A stretch of DNA of 64,000 nt, taken from the NCBI GenBank assembly GCA_036268055.1, contig DATAUW010000013.1, positions 1 through 64,000 on the forward strand, given 5' to 3'. The position numbers and the translations under genes were made by a program. Each line of letters starts with the position of its first letter. Positions within the stretch are counted from its first letter, which is position 1. Of the stretch, positions 25,106 through 34,644 are shown piece after piece. The notes under the pieces are model-generated. The model saw only the letters and a program-made list of their open reading frames with translations, was not told where the DNA came from and made no database searches. This DNA is from Verrucomicrobiia bacterium (GTDB lineage Bacteria; Verrucomicrobiota; Verrucomicrobiia; Limisphaerales; Pedosphaeraceae).

Positions 25106-25957
25106 TTAAAACCAATTCCAGCGGCTAGTGGACCACGAGCCCCAGGCTTTCATGTCGGCGAATTGCCGCCATGTCACGTGCTGGTCCATGAAAAGAATAT
25201 TTCCTCCGATCGGGCGTCCGGACGTGCCCATGTGACTGCTATTATATCCCTTCGGCAATTCCGTCGGATTGACGGTGACGACGCCGGTGAACTTATCGGT
25301 GGGAACTCCCGAACCTTGCGAGATCACCACGTCGGTGACCAATTCCGTGGTTCCCGAACTATAGAAGGAATTAAAAACCGTGCCCATTTTGACGATGTAA
25401 CCTTTCGGCGCAAGACCGCCCAAACCCGTGGGTGGCGTGACGATGCTCGTGCTGTAGGTTTGTGTGCCGTCCCGGCTCAGCAGCCATTGATAACTGGTCA
25501 CGCGGCAGCCGCTCGAATAATTCCACCAAAAATCATTGTCCTGAACGGTGGTAAATCCTCCGGGGCAATAATCTATTTCACGGCTAGAACCTGATTTGGT
25601 CTGGGAATCCGCCATGTTTTGAGTGAGGTCCCACATTGCCGACCCTGGGCCTGGGTCGGTGGCGGTTTTTTCGGGCAGAAAATCATGGTTGTCGTCGGCG
25701 TACATTTGCAGCGCGAGCCCGATTTGGCGGAGATTGCTGACACACTTTGTGCGCTTGGATTTTTCCTTGGCCGTCGCCAGTGCGGGCAAAAGCAATCCTG
25801 CCAAAATGGCTATGATCGCGATGACGACGAGCAGTTCAATGAGGGTGAAACCGCCCGCCCTAAGAACACGGCTGCTGGTCGAATTAATTTTTGAACGGCC
25901 GGTCACGGAAAGTTCGCGCAGAGGTTTTGCGGCGGGTGTGTCGAGATTCATAAACAT
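25106..25957 (-). CDS. type II secretion-type pseudopilin (prepilin N-terminal domain, DUF1559-like)
   Basis: 283 residues. Residues about 36-60 are the prepilin cleavage/methylation signal, [26 protein letters not shown], with Glu at mature position 5. It continues with [31 protein letters not shown], a stretch typical of the large xDG/DUF1559 pseudopilin group in Planctomycetes and Verrucomicrobia, and ends with [22 protein letters not shown], a degenerate form of the usual FADGHV motif. The leader before the cleavage site is long (35 residues). Expected to be processed by a prepilin peptidase and held in the inner membrane. No secretion machinery genes are near. Confidence 0.85.
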   Translation of the reverse strand: MFMNLDTPAAKPLRELSVTGRSKINSTSSRVLRAGGFTLIELLVVIAIIAILAGLLLPALATAKEKSKRTKCVSNLRQIGLALQMYADDNHDFLPEKTATDPGPGSAMWDLTQNMADSQTKSGSSREIDYCPGGFTTVQDNDFWWNYSSGCRVTSYQWLLSRDGTQTYSTSIVTPPTGLGGLAPKGYIVKMGTVFNSFYSSGTTELVTDVVISQGSGVPTDKFTGVVTVNPTELPKGYNSSHMGTSGRPIGGNILFMDQHVTWRQFADMKAWGSWSTSRWNWF

Positions 25958-26093
25958 AAATAAGGGATTTGTTGTGTACAGATTACCTCAACGGGTATTA
26001 AATATTATTGAATCAAAGCGACTGTTTTTATGACAGGAACGGCGGGAGTCGTCAATTAATAATTATCAATCTCTGGGCCAAGCTTGCCGAATT

Positions 26094-27272
26094 CTATCGG
26101 CCGGGGAAGTAGGCGATGGCGCTTTTGAGCTTCATTTCATCAATCTCGCCCATTTGGCGCTGGATAATTTTTCCGCCGGGTGCGATGAGGATGGTGTAGG
26201 GAAATCCACCCGGCCAATCGGCATCAATCGCCGCGCCCAGCGCGTCCTTGTCTTTTCCACTGAACAGATAATTGCGGCACGCGACTTTTCTTTCCTGAAG
26301 GTCGGCAAGGACTTTGTCTTTTTTATCGAGATCATCAGCGCTGATGGTCACGACTTCGAAGCTGCCATTGCGATACATCCGATTCATGGTAACAAATTCC
26401 GGAAGCTCGCGCAGGCATGGCCCGCACCATGTCGCCCAAACATTGATCAGCCGCAATTTTCCGCTGTCGTTTTTCACGAGCGCCTTGATGGCGTCGGCAT
26501 CCGCCATTTGCAACGTAACCGGCTCTTTTTCCATCTCCGCAAGTTCACGCGCGGCTGCTGTCCGCTTCTCCGACCATTTGATCGAACAGCCAAAGGTTTT
26601 GGTTTTCTCCACGGGCACGGGTTTGCCGGCGAGCAACGCGTCTAAGGCGGCGCGCGCGTCCTGATGAGTGGCGGCGTCTATGTTTTCAGCATTGTCCACG
26701 TGCCCGACGTAACGAAGTTTGCGCTCCTTATCAAAAATAAATACATGCGGCGTGGCGACGGGGCCATATGCCCGCGCGGTGGTTTGCGTGTCACCGTCGT
26801 AGAGATAGGGATAATTGAAGTCGCGTTCCTGCGCGCGGATTTTCATGTCCTCAAACGAATCACTGCGATCAGAATAAACCATTTCGCTGAGGCTGAGAGC
26901 TTGCGGATCGTTGGCGCCGATGGCTACTACCTTGACGCCTTTGTGTTCATAATCATTAACAATCTGTTTTATGCGGCCTTCGTATGCCTGCGCGGTTTTG
27001 CAATGATTGGCCGTGAAGACAATCATCAAAATTTTGGCGTCGGCATAATCTTTGAGGGAATGAAGTTTTCCGTCCACGCCGGGCAAATCAAAATCGGGAG
27101 CGGACGCGCCAATATCGAGGGTTTTTGTCAAGCCATCCGCCGTGAGCATGGGACCAGCGGCGCAGAACGTAACGGATAGAAAAAATATTCCAACGATGAC
27201 GGCGGCAAATTGCAGGCGGCGGCCAAATGCTGAAGGATCAGAAGTTTTAAGACACTTGACCAATGATTTCAT
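26094..27272 (-). CDS. exported double thioredoxin-fold (redoxin + TlpA-like) protein
   Basis: 392 residues with an N-terminal signal/anchor (about 20-42). Domain 1 (about 50-205) is an AhpC/TSA-Redoxin type: IGASAPDFDLPGVDGKLHSLKDY, ILMIVFTANHCKTAQAYEGR, and ATPHVFIFDKERKLRYVGHVDN; its active site is reduced to a single Cys in NHCKTA. Domain 2 (about 240-390) is a TlpA/ResA-like thioredoxin with the intact motif WATWCGPC followed by LRELPEFVTMN and a cis-Pro at GGFPYTI. Expected role: extracytoplasmic thiol reduction or disulfide handling, with domain 1 perhaps as peroxidase or partner. The pairing in one chain is noteworthy but not unique. Neighbouring genes give no further clue. Confidence 0.82.
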   Translation of the reverse strand: MKSLVKCLKTSDPSAFGRRLQFAAVIVGIFFLSVTFCAAGPMLTADGLTKTLDIGASAPDFDLPGVDGKLHSLKDYADAKILMIVFTANHCKTAQAYEGRIKQIVNDYEHKGVKVVAIGANDPQALSLSEMVYSDRSDSFEDMKIRAQERDFNYPYLYDGDTQTTARAYGPVATPHVFIFDKERKLRYVGHVDNAENIDAATHQDARAALDALLAGKPVPVEKTKTFGCSIKWSEKRTAAARELAEMEKEPVTLQMADADAIKALVKNDSGKLRLINVWATWCGPCLRELPEFVTMNRMYRNGSFEVVTISADDLDKKDKVLADLQERKVACRNYLFSGKDKDALGAAIDADWPGGFPYTILIAPGGKIIQRQMGEIDEMKLKSAIAYFPGR

Positions 27273-27384
27273 GAGCCAAATTTAACAGCCGTCCGTGGCT
27301 TTTTATTGTCTGGAAACGGCGGATTTTATGCCGGAAGCGGCGAGGCGATTGCGTGGGAACAAAATGTTATTTAGAAGAAAATGG

Positions 27385-27458
27385 TCGGGACGGTGAGATT
27401 TGAACTCACGACCTTCTGAACCCCATTCAGACGCGCTACCAAGCTACGCTACGTCCCG
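27385..27458 (-). tRNA. tRNA-Pro (anticodon GGG)
   Basis: On the minus strand the acceptor CGGGACG pairs with CGTCCCG; D-arm GCGTAGCTTGGTAGCGC, anticodon stem TCTGA/TCAGA around ATGGGGT, and T-arm GTGAG-TTCAAAT-CTCAC are complete. Discriminator A is followed by encoded CCA at 27382-27384. Anticodon GGG reads CCC/CCU proline codons. Confidence 0.95.
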
Positions 27459-27522
27459 AACCATCCGGCTGTTTTTCAACGACCGGAAAATCATCTTACG
27501 ATGGCGAATGCCAAATTCAATA

Positions 27523-28941
27523 CTATTCGGCGCGCTTTTTGGACAACGTGTGAGTGGCGTGGCCGTAGAAAACTTCAGCGGCTTCCATCACCGTTTCTGA
27601 AAGCGTCGGGTGCGGATGAACTGTCAGAGAGAGGTCTTTCGCCGTCACGCCCATTTCGACCGCCAACGCGCCTTCCGCGATCAGCTCCCCTGCCCCAACG
27701 CCAACAATGCCCACGCCGAGGATGCGTTCAGTCTTCGCGCAAATGATCAACTTCGTCAGACCGTCCGGACGATCCAGCGTCAACGCGCGACCCGATGCGC
27801 CCCACGGAAATTTCGCGACTTCAATATCAACGCCTTCGGCCTTTGCCTGGGCTTCGGTCAGGCCGCACCACGCCAATTCGGGATCGGTGAAGACCACGGC
27901 GGGGATCACATATTTGTCCGCGGTGCCGATCTCGCCCATGATGGTGTCCACGGCGATGCGTCCCTCACGGAACGCCTTGTGTGCGAGCAGAATTCCGCCC
28001 GCGATATCGCCAATCGCATAGATGGACGGGTCGCTCGTGCGCTGGTTGGAATCCACTTTGATGAAACCTTTTTCGTCCTTTTGAACCTTCGTGCTTTCGA
28101 GGCCGAGATTATCGCCATTGGGCACGCGCCCGACTGCAACGAGAACGCGGTCGTAAAGTTCCTCTTTTTTCTGGCCTTCAAATTCGGATTCCACCTTGAT
28201 CTGCTTGCCGCTGGTGGACATCTTGAGAACCTTCGACTTGAGGCGCACTTCCTTGAAATTCTTTTTCGCGTACGCCATCACCGGACGGACGAGGTCAGCA
28301 TCGGCTCCGAGCAAAATGGAATCGAGCGCTTCCACCATGACAACCTTGCTGCCGAGCGTGGCGTAAACCGTGCCCAATTCCATGCCGATGTAACCGCCCC
28401 CGACGATGAGCAAATTCTCCGGGATGTCTTCCGTTTCGAGCGCCTCGGTGGAAGTCATGATGCGCGGGTTGCCGAGATCGAACGCCTTGGGCATGGCCGG
28501 CTTGGAACCGGTGGCGATGATGGCATGTTCGTAATTGACGAACTGCTGGCCCTGCTCGGTCTCGACGCGCAGGGAATTGGAACCTTCAAAATGCGCACGG
28601 CCGTGGATGACGTGGACATTCCGTTTTTGCGCGAGCATGCCGATGCCGCCGCAAAGTTTCGCGACGATGGATTCCTTCCAGGCGCGCAGTTGGTTCGTGT
28701 CAATTTTTGGAGCCTCAAAAACGATGCCGCGATGGGCGGATTCGCGCGCGGCGGAAATGGTGTGCGCCGCGTTGAGAAGCGCCTTCGAGGGAATGCAGCC
28801 GCGGTTGAGGCAGACGCCGCCGAGGCGCTTGTCGCGCTCGATGAGAATGACTTTTTTGCCGAGGTCCGCGGCATAAAACGCCGCCGTATAACCACCGGGA
28901 CCGCCGCCGACCACTACAATTTCAGTTTTGATGGGTTCCAT
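27523..28941 (-). CDS. lpdA: dihydrolipoyl dehydrogenase (E3)
   Basis: 472 residues. FAD-binding GGGPGGYTAAFYAADLGKK at 12-30, the redox disulfide in GGVCLNRGCIPSKALL with Cys44 and Cys49, a second nucleotide-binding motif GGGYIGMELG, the ATG motif VAVGRVPN, the AIGDI FAD motif, and the C-terminal catalytic HPHPTLSE. It reoxidises dihydrolipoamide on the E2 component with NAD+. It lies 21 nt downstream of aceF, at the end of the aceE-aceF-lpdA operon, so it serves pyruvate dehydrogenase, and possibly also the glycine cleavage system and 2-oxoglutarate dehydrogenase, for which no separate E3 is seen here. Length and motifs are those of an active enzyme. Confidence 0.95.
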   Translation of the reverse strand: MEPIKTEIVVVGGGPGGYTAAFYAADLGKKVILIERDKRLGGVCLNRGCIPSKALLNAAHTISAARESAHRGIVFEAPKIDTNQLRAWKESIVAKLCGGIGMLAQKRNVHVIHGRAHFEGSNSLRVETEQGQQFVNYEHAIIATGSKPAMPKAFDLGNPRIMTSTEALETEDIPENLLIVGGGYIGMELGTVYATLGSKVVMVEALDSILLGADADLVRPVMAYAKKNFKEVRLKSKVLKMSTSGKQIKVESEFEGQKKEELYDRVLVAVGRVPNGDNLGLESTKVQKDEKGFIKVDSNQRTSDPSIYAIGDIAGGILLAHKAFREGRIAVDTIMGEIGTADKYVIPAVVFTDPELAWCGLTEAQAKAEGVDIEVAKFPWGASGRALTLDRPDGLTKLIICAKTERILGVGIVGVGAGELIAEGALAVEMGVTAKDLSLTVHPHPTLSETVMEAAEVFYGHATHTLSKKRAE

Positions 28942-28962
28942 GTTTCGTGCTTCCTCGCGCCC

Positions 28963-30273
28963 TTACGCTGACAAACCGTTCTTGACGTCCGCTTCGTTGA
29001 AGTTTTCCAAAGCCTGCAACAGATCCACGGTGAAGCGCGCCGCCTCGCCGCCATCTATGATGCGATGATCGTAGGACAAACCGATCGGCAACATCATGCG
29101 CGCCTCGATGGCTTTGTTGCGCACGACCGCTTTCATCGCGCCTTTGCCAAGGCCGAGAATGGCGACTTCGGGCTTGTTGACGATGGGCGTGAAATGCGCG
29201 CCGCCGATACCGCCCTGATTGGAAATGGTGAACGTGCCGCCCTTCAATTCGTCGGGCGAAACTTTGCGATCACGCGCTTTCTTGGCCAGTTCATCGAGGT
29301 CTTTCGAGATTTGCAGCAGACTCTTTTTATCAATGTCGCGAATGACGGGAACGATCAAGCCGGCTTCGGTATCCACAGCGATGCCGAGATGGAAATATTC
29401 CTTGAATACAATTTCTTCAGCCGCTTCATCAATACTCGCGTTGAAAATGGGATGCTTTTTCAAGGCTGCAATAACGCCCTTCAACACGAACGAAGTCACT
29501 GTGAGCCGCGCGCCTTGCTTCTCGTAATCCGCTAAATATTTTTTGCGCAGTTCCAGAATGGTAGTGAGGTCCACGTCATCGAACTGCGTGACGTGCGGAA
29601 TCGCATTCCAATTTTCCACCATGCGGCGGCTGATGATCTTGCGCAGGCTGGTCATCGGCTTCTTGGAAATCTCGCCCCACTTCGAAAAATCAATTTTCTC
29701 GGGAGCGGGTTTTTCCGCCGTAGGCGCGCCAACCGCAGCCTTGGGAGCCTGAGCGGCGCGCGTCAATTTCTGGATGTAATTCTTGACGTCGTCGAGGACG
29801 ATGCGGCCACCGCGCGCGCTGCCGCGAATGCGGGTAAGATCAATGCCCAGGTCATTAGCCATGCGGCGAATGGAGGGCGAGGCGGCGACATCGCCGTTGG
29901 ATTCGGCAACCGGCGCGGCTTCGATAGGTTCATCATCTTCCGGCAATTCCATGACCGGTTGGGCGGCGCGAGGCTTGGCGGCGGGGCGTTTTTCTTCCCT
30001 GGGCGCAGATGCTGGAGCAGCGGCGGAAGTTGAACCGCCAGCGCTTTCGGTGACGGTGATGATGCGCGCGCCGACGCTGATTTTATCGCCGCTCTTGACG
30101 TGAATTTTCGCCACGACGCCCGACGCCGTGGAAGGAATGGTGGCCACCGCCTTTTCGTTTTCCAATTCCATCAACGGCTGGTCCTTCTCGATCCTGTCGC
30201 CTTCCTTCACAAAAAGGCTTACGACAGTGCCACTGTCGGCACCTTCACCCAGATTAGGCAATTTTACGTCCAT
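28963..30273 (-). CDS. aceF: pyruvate dehydrogenase E2, dihydrolipoyllysine acetyltransferase
   Basis: 436 residues in the usual order: one lipoyl domain (residues 1-76, lipoyl-lysine Lys41 in MELENEKAVATIPS), an Ala/Pro-rich linker (77-125), the peripheral-subunit-binding domain (about 132-170: SPSIRRMANDLGIDLTRIRGS...GRIVLDDVKNYI), a second linker, and the catalytic core with SYDHRIIDGGEAARF near 398-412 carrying the active His and Asp. It moves the acetyl group from E1 to CoA. A single lipoyl domain contrasts with the three found in E. coli. It is 42 nt downstream of aceE and 21 nt upstream of lpdA. Confidence 0.95.
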   Translation of the reverse strand: MDVKLPNLGEGADSGTVVSLFVKEGDRIEKDQPLMELENEKAVATIPSTASGVVAKIHVKSGDKISVGARIITVTESAGGSTSAAAPASAPREEKRPAAKPRAAQPVMELPEDDEPIEAAPVAESNGDVAASPSIRRMANDLGIDLTRIRGSARGGRIVLDDVKNYIQKLTRAAQAPKAAVGAPTAEKPAPEKIDFSKWGEISKKPMTSLRKIISRRMVENWNAIPHVTQFDDVDLTTILELRKKYLADYEKQGARLTVTSFVLKGVIAALKKHPIFNASIDEAAEEIVFKEYFHLGIAVDTEAGLIVPVIRDIDKKSLLQISKDLDELAKKARDRKVSPDELKGGTFTISNQGGIGGAHFTPIVNKPEVAILGLGKGAMKAVVRNKAIEARMMLPIGLSYDHRIIDGGEAARFTVDLLQALENFNEADVKNGLSA

Positions 30274-30314
30274 AATGATTCTGATAGCGGTCAGCGGCTA
30301 ACACCCGGAACGAT

Positions 30315-33023
30315 TTAGAGAATCGCCGCGTGAACTTTTTCCGGGGCGACATTTAAGTCTTTGATTGCCGTTTCGACAATCTTTCTTTCGATGGCTCCTT
30401 TTTCGGCGAGAGCGTAGAGAGTGGCGATGACGGTCAACTCGGCGTCCACTTCAAAGAAGCGGCGCAGGTTGGCGCGCGTTTCGCTGCGGCCAAAACCGTC
30501 TGTGCCGAGCGTCATCAAACCGCCCGGAACCCACGGCGCGATTTGGTCGGGCACCATTTTCATGTTGTCAGAGACAGCGATGAACGGGCCTTTTTCGTTG
30601 GCGAGCAGCGTTTCGATGTACGATTTTTTCGGCGTTTCGCAGGGATGCAGCATGTTCCAGCGGCGCGCTTTCAAGGCGTCGTTGCGAAGCCATTTATAAT
30701 TGGTCGCGCTCCATACGTCGGCGGACACACCGTATTTTTCCGCGAGAATGGTTTGCGCGCGCAGGGCCTGGTTGATGATCGGGCCACTGCCAAAAATTTG
30801 CGCGCGATGCTTCATTCCCTCAGGGCCGGGTTTAAATTTGTAGAGACCTTTCAGGATGCCATCGAGGCAGCCTTCGGGCATCGCGGGCATGGCATATTTT
30901 TCGTTGTAAAGCGTGAGGTAATAGAAAAGGTCTTCGCCCTTTTCATACATGCGATGCAAGCCGTCGGCGATGATGGCGGCGACTTCGAAGCCGAACGCCG
31001 GGTCGTACGTGAGCAGGCTCGGAATCGTGCTGGCGGTGAGCAGGCTGTGGCCGTCCTGATGCTGGAGACCTTCGCCGTTGAGCGTCGTACGGCCATAAGT
31101 TGCGCCGAGCAAAAAGCCTTTGGCCTTGATGTCGCCCGCAAGCCACATCTGATCGCCGATGCGTTGAAAGCCGAACATCGAATAATAAATATAGAACGGA
31201 ATCATATTCACGTTGTGCGTGGAATATGCCGTGCCCGCCGCGATGAATGATGACATCGAACCCGCCTCGGTGATGCCTTCCTCGAGGATCTGGCCGTTCT
31301 TGGTTTCGTTGTAATAGAGCAACGATTCCTTGTCCACCGGCTCGTAAAGCTGGCCCTTGGGCGCGTAGATGCCGATGTCTTTGAACAGGGCATCAAGACC
31401 AAATGTGCGCGCCTCGTCAGGAATGATCGGGACAATCTGCTTGCCGACATTTTTGTCGCGCAAGAGCAGCGCGAGCAAGCGGCCGAAACTGCCGGTCGTC
31501 GTGGTCGGGCTGCCGCCCTTGGTCAATTCAGTAAAACTTTCGAGGCGCGGAACCTGCAACGCGGGCGCGGTCGCCGAACGCAAGGGCAGGAAGCCGCCAA
31601 GTTTTTTGCGGCGTTCCAAAAGATATTTGATTTCCTTGCTGTCGGGAGCGGGACGATAGAAAGGTGTTTCGACGACTTCTTCGTCGTTCAAAGGAATGCC
31701 AAAACGCGTGCGGAACTCGCGCAGTTCTTTTTCGTTCAGCTTTTTTTGCTGATGCGTGATGTTCTTGCCCTCGCCGGCTTCGCCGAGGCCGTAGCCTTTA
31801 ATGGTTTTCGCGAGGATGACCGTCGGCGCGCCCTTGTGTTCCATCGCGGCGAGATAGGCGTTATAAACTTTCCGCGTGTCATGGCCGCCGCGCAGCAGTT
31901 TGCGAATCTGCTCGTCGCTCAAATGATTCACGAGTTCGAGCAACTCGGGATATTTGCCGAAGAAATGTTTGCGGGTGTAACTGCCGGGTTCGACGGAATA
32001 TTTTTGGTAATCGCCGTCCACTACTTCACCCATTCGTTTCAAAAGCAAGCCGCTCGTATCGCGGGCGAGTAATTCGTCCCAGTCAGAACCCCAAATAACT
32101 TTGATGACGTTCCAGCCCGCGCCGTGGAAGAGCGATTCCAATTCCTGGATGATTTTGCCGTTGCCGCGAACGGGACCGTCGAGACGCTGGAGATTGCAGT
32201 TGATGACCCAAACGAGATTGTCCAGATTTTCGCGCGCGCCGAGGGTGAGCGAACCGAGGGTTTCCGGCTCGTCGGTTTCGCCATCGCCGATGAAGCACCA
32301 GACTTTGGGCTCTTCGCCACTAATGATGCCACGGGCTTTCAGGTAGCGGTTAAAGCGTGCCTGATAGATGGACATGATCGGGCCGAGACCCATTGAGACG
32401 GTGGGAAATTGCCAGAAATCCGGCATCAAATAAGGATGCGGGTAGGACGAAAGACCGCCGCCTTCGGCGAGTTCCTGGCGGAAATTTTGCAGGTGGCGTT
32501 CATCGAGACGGCCTTCCATAAAGGCACGCGCATAAACGCCGGGCGAAGCGTGGCCCTGGAAATAAACGATGTCTCCGGCGAAATCACCGTGGCGTCCACG
32601 GAAAAAATGGTTGAATGCGACCTCGTATAAGGTGGCCGATGAAGCGAAAGTGGAAATGTGGCCGCCGAGACCGTCGTGTTTGGCATTCGCGTTGACGACC
32701 ATCGCCATCGCATTCCAACGGATGAAGCTCTTGATCTTGACTTCGGTCTTCCAATCGCCGGGATAGGGTTTTTGCTGCTCGACCGGGATCGTGTTGATGT
32801 ACGGCGTGCTGACGACTTGCGGCACTTTGATGCCCGACTCGCGCAGACGGCCCACCAGCTTATCGAGAAAACGGGTGGCCTTTAGCGGCTCCTGATTTTT
32901 CAGGACGTATTCCAGAGCGGGCTCGAGCGAGGCAAACCATTCCTGCATTTCGGAACCGTTTTTTTTGACCGGCACGTCTTCATGCCGCTCGCCTGCCTGC
33001 CAGTTTTTCGCCTGTTCGTTCAT
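30315..33023 (-). CDS. aceE: pyruvate dehydrogenase E1, homodimeric type
   Basis: 902 residues, the size of the single-chain AceE type (about 890), not the alpha/beta type. Seen: AMAMVVNANAKHDGLGGHISTFASSATLYEVAFNHFFRG, the ThDP motif GDGETDEPETLGSL...LVWVINCNLQRLDGPVRGN, the inner-loop region IKGYGLGEAGEGKNITHQQKKL, and the pyrimidine-side domain EGITEAGSMSSFIAAGTAY and NGEGLQHQDGHS. It decarboxylates pyruvate and acetylates lipoyl-E2. The ATG at 33023 (MNEQAKNWQ) is preferred to a TTG 30 nt upstream. First gene of the aceE-aceF-lpdA operon, divergent from lplA. Confidence 0.95.
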   Translation of the reverse strand: MNEQAKNWQAGERHEDVPVKKNGSEMQEWFASLEPALEYVLKNQEPLKATRFLDKLVGRLRESGIKVPQVVSTPYINTIPVEQQKPYPGDWKTEVKIKSFIRWNAMAMVVNANAKHDGLGGHISTFASSATLYEVAFNHFFRGRHGDFAGDIVYFQGHASPGVYARAFMEGRLDERHLQNFRQELAEGGGLSSYPHPYLMPDFWQFPTVSMGLGPIMSIYQARFNRYLKARGIISGEEPKVWCFIGDGETDEPETLGSLTLGARENLDNLVWVINCNLQRLDGPVRGNGKIIQELESLFHGAGWNVIKVIWGSDWDELLARDTSGLLLKRMGEVVDGDYQKYSVEPGSYTRKHFFGKYPELLELVNHLSDEQIRKLLRGGHDTRKVYNAYLAAMEHKGAPTVILAKTIKGYGLGEAGEGKNITHQQKKLNEKELREFRTRFGIPLNDEEVVETPFYRPAPDSKEIKYLLERRKKLGGFLPLRSATAPALQVPRLESFTELTKGGSPTTTTGSFGRLLALLLRDKNVGKQIVPIIPDEARTFGLDALFKDIGIYAPKGQLYEPVDKESLLYYNETKNGQILEEGITEAGSMSSFIAAGTAYSTHNVNMIPFYIYYSMFGFQRIGDQMWLAGDIKAKGFLLGATYGRTTLNGEGLQHQDGHSLLTASTIPSLLTYDPAFGFEVAAIIADGLHRMYEKGEDLFYYLTLYNEKYAMPAMPEGCLDGILKGLYKFKPGPEGMKHRAQIFGSGPIINQALRAQTILAEKYGVSADVWSATNYKWLRNDALKARRWNMLHPCETPKKSYIETLLANEKGPFIAVSDNMKMVPDQIAPWVPGGLMTLGTDGFGRSETRANLRRFFEVDAELTVIATLYALAEKGAIERKIVETAIKDLNVAPEKVHAAIL

Positions 33024-33176
33024 CAAATTCACTTTTTTCTTTGCCGGATTCAAATTCGCGATTCACCGTTGCGGAATCGCGGACACAATATACATAATCC
33101 ATCGCGATATTGCTAGATTAGATAATATACTCATCGGCACCGGCGCGAAACAATATATTAGCGGCGTGTTAAAACA
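33024..33176. promoter_or_regulatory. divergent promoter region aceE / lplA
   Basis: About 150 bp, A+T-rich in the middle, lies between the divergently transcribed aceE operon and lplA. Candidate plus-strand promoter parts are TTGCGG near 33066 and TACATAAT about 16-17 nt later. The arrangement suggests shared control of the complex and its lipoylation enzyme, which is inference. Confidence 0.35.
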
Positions 33177-33893
33177 ATGAAATATATTGATTTGAGCTTC
33201 GCGACACCCGCCGAGAATCTCGCCGCGGACGAAGCGCTGCTGGAGGCGTGCGAAACCGGCAGAGGCGGCGACACGCTGCGCTTCTGGGAATCGCCGCAAT
33301 ACTTTGTGGTTATTGGCTATGCGAATCATGCGGCCCGCGAGGCGAATCTCGAAGTGTGCCGCGCGCATGGAGTTCCGATTTTGCGCCGCTGCTCGGGTGG
33401 CGGGACGGTGTTGCAAGGGCCGGGGTGTTTGAACTACTCGCTGATTCTGGAAATCAAAGAAGACGGGCCTACTCACGGTATCACCGCGACTAATAACTTT
33501 GTGATGCAACGAAATCAGGCGGCGATTCAGTCGCTGGCTGGCAAACCGGTGCGGATTGAGGGACACACGGATTTGGCGATTGGGGGATTGAAATTTTCCG
33601 GGAACGCGCAACGGCGGAAGAAGCACTTCCTGATTTTTCACGGGACGTTTTTGTTGAATTTTGATTTGGCGTTGATCGAGAAATTTTTGAAGATGCCGTC
33701 GAAGGAGCCGGGGTATCGGCAGGCGAGGAAGCATTCGGAGTTTTTGATGAATTTGAATTTGCGGACAGAGACGGTGAGAGAGGCGATGCGGGAGGTTTGG
33801 GGTGCGGATGAGAAATTGGATACTTTGCCGATGAACGGGGTTTCGGAACTGGCAAAAAAGTATGCCACCGATGAATGGAATTTAAAATTTTAG
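33177..33893 (+). CDS. lplA: lipoate--protein ligase A family protein
   Basis: 238 residues, the biotin/lipoate A/B ligase fold. Characteristic parts are the N-terminal NLAADEALLEACE, the RRCSGGGTVLQGPGCLNYSL loop (lipoate/ATP binding, residues about 70-90), and GGLKFSGNAQRRKKHFLIFHGTFLLNFDL, which holds the catalytic Lys of the KxSGNAQ motif. It lacks the accessory C-terminal domain of the long LplA form. It attaches lipoate, or transfers it, to E2 and H proteins. Its divergent position next to aceE-aceF-lpdA fits that role; gcvP further right would also need a lipoylated H protein. Whether it is a ligase or a LipM/LipL-like octanoyltransferase cannot be decided by sequence alone. Confidence 0.85.
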   Translation: MKYIDLSFATPAENLAADEALLEACETGRGGDTLRFWESPQYFVVIGYANHAAREANLEVCRAHGVPILRRCSGGGTVLQGPGCLNYSLILEIKEDGPTHGITATNNFVMQRNQAAIQSLAGKPVRIEGHTDLAIGGLKFSGNAQRRKKHFLIFHGTFLLNFDLALIEKFLKMPSKEPGYRQARKHSEFLMNLNLRTETVREAMREVWGADEKLDTLPMNGVSELAKKYATDEWNLKF

Positions 33894-34062
33894 AGGAGGA
33901 AATTTTTTTGCAGATTTTGGGTTAAGTCGAATGCGGCAATCTTGTCTTGTGTTGCTGCGGGTCGCAGACCCGCGATCCAATAGGAAAAGAGTCTCCCTGC
34001 CCGGTTTGACATTCGGTCGGTCTGCGCTAGGCTGAAATTATAGGGCTAACCAATATCCATTT

Positions 34063-34533
34063 ATGAAAAATTTCATTGTCGGATTATTCGTGGGGATCGT
34101 CATTTTGGTCGCGGTGATTTGGTTTTATAGCGACAAAAACTCTCATGCGGAACGCGCCAAAGAGGAAATCAAGAGTGCGGCAACTAACACCAAGGACTTC
34201 GTAAAGGACAAGCTTTACGACGCTAATTTAAGCCCGGATGATATCAAGGATGAATTGTCGCGCACCGGCAAAGTGGTCCGCCGCAAGGCGCACGAAGCGG
34301 GCTCGGCGATTGCGGATGCGGCTGCCGATGCGAAAATCACCACTGAAATCAAAGCGAAATATCTCCGCGATCCCGACCTTTCGGCGATCAGCATTTCCGT
34401 GAACACGACGGATGGGCATGTGGAATTGTCCGGCACGGCTTCTTCGGTGGAAAATATCCGCAAAGCGATTCAATTGGCGTTGAACACGGACGGGGTGAAG
34501 GAAGTGGTTTCGACGTTGCAGGTTAAGAGTTGA
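34063..34533 (+). CDS. BON-domain protein with N-terminal membrane anchor
   Basis: 156 residues. A membrane helix at 4-22 (FIVGLFVGIVILVAVIWFY) is followed by a charged, Ala/Lys-rich helical stretch (27-90) and a BON domain at about 92-155 (AKITTEIKAKYLRDPDLSAISISVNTTDGHVELSGTASSVENIRKAIQLALNTDGVKEVVSTLQV). BON domains bind membranes or hydrophobic ligands, as in OsmY-like stress proteins. It would act in the periplasm, anchored to the inner membrane. It stands alone with 169 nt in front and faces fumC; the spacer behind it contains a short GCGGAG-rich repeat (34552-34575). Confidence 0.85.
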   Translation: MKNFIVGLFVGIVILVAVIWFYSDKNSHAERAKEEIKSAATNTKDFVKDKLYDANLSPDDIKDELSRTGKVVRRKAHEAGSAIADAAADAKITTEIKAKYLRDPDLSAISISVNTTDGHVELSGTASSVENIRKAIQLALNTDGVKEVVSTLQVKS

Positions 34534-34644
34534 GCAAGGCCGATGTTTAACCGCGGAGACGCGGAGGCGCGGAGAACCGAAAAGAATTATAAAACAGATT
34601 CTCTATGCTTTCCGTTGGTGCGCCGATAAAATTCCCTCCTCTAT

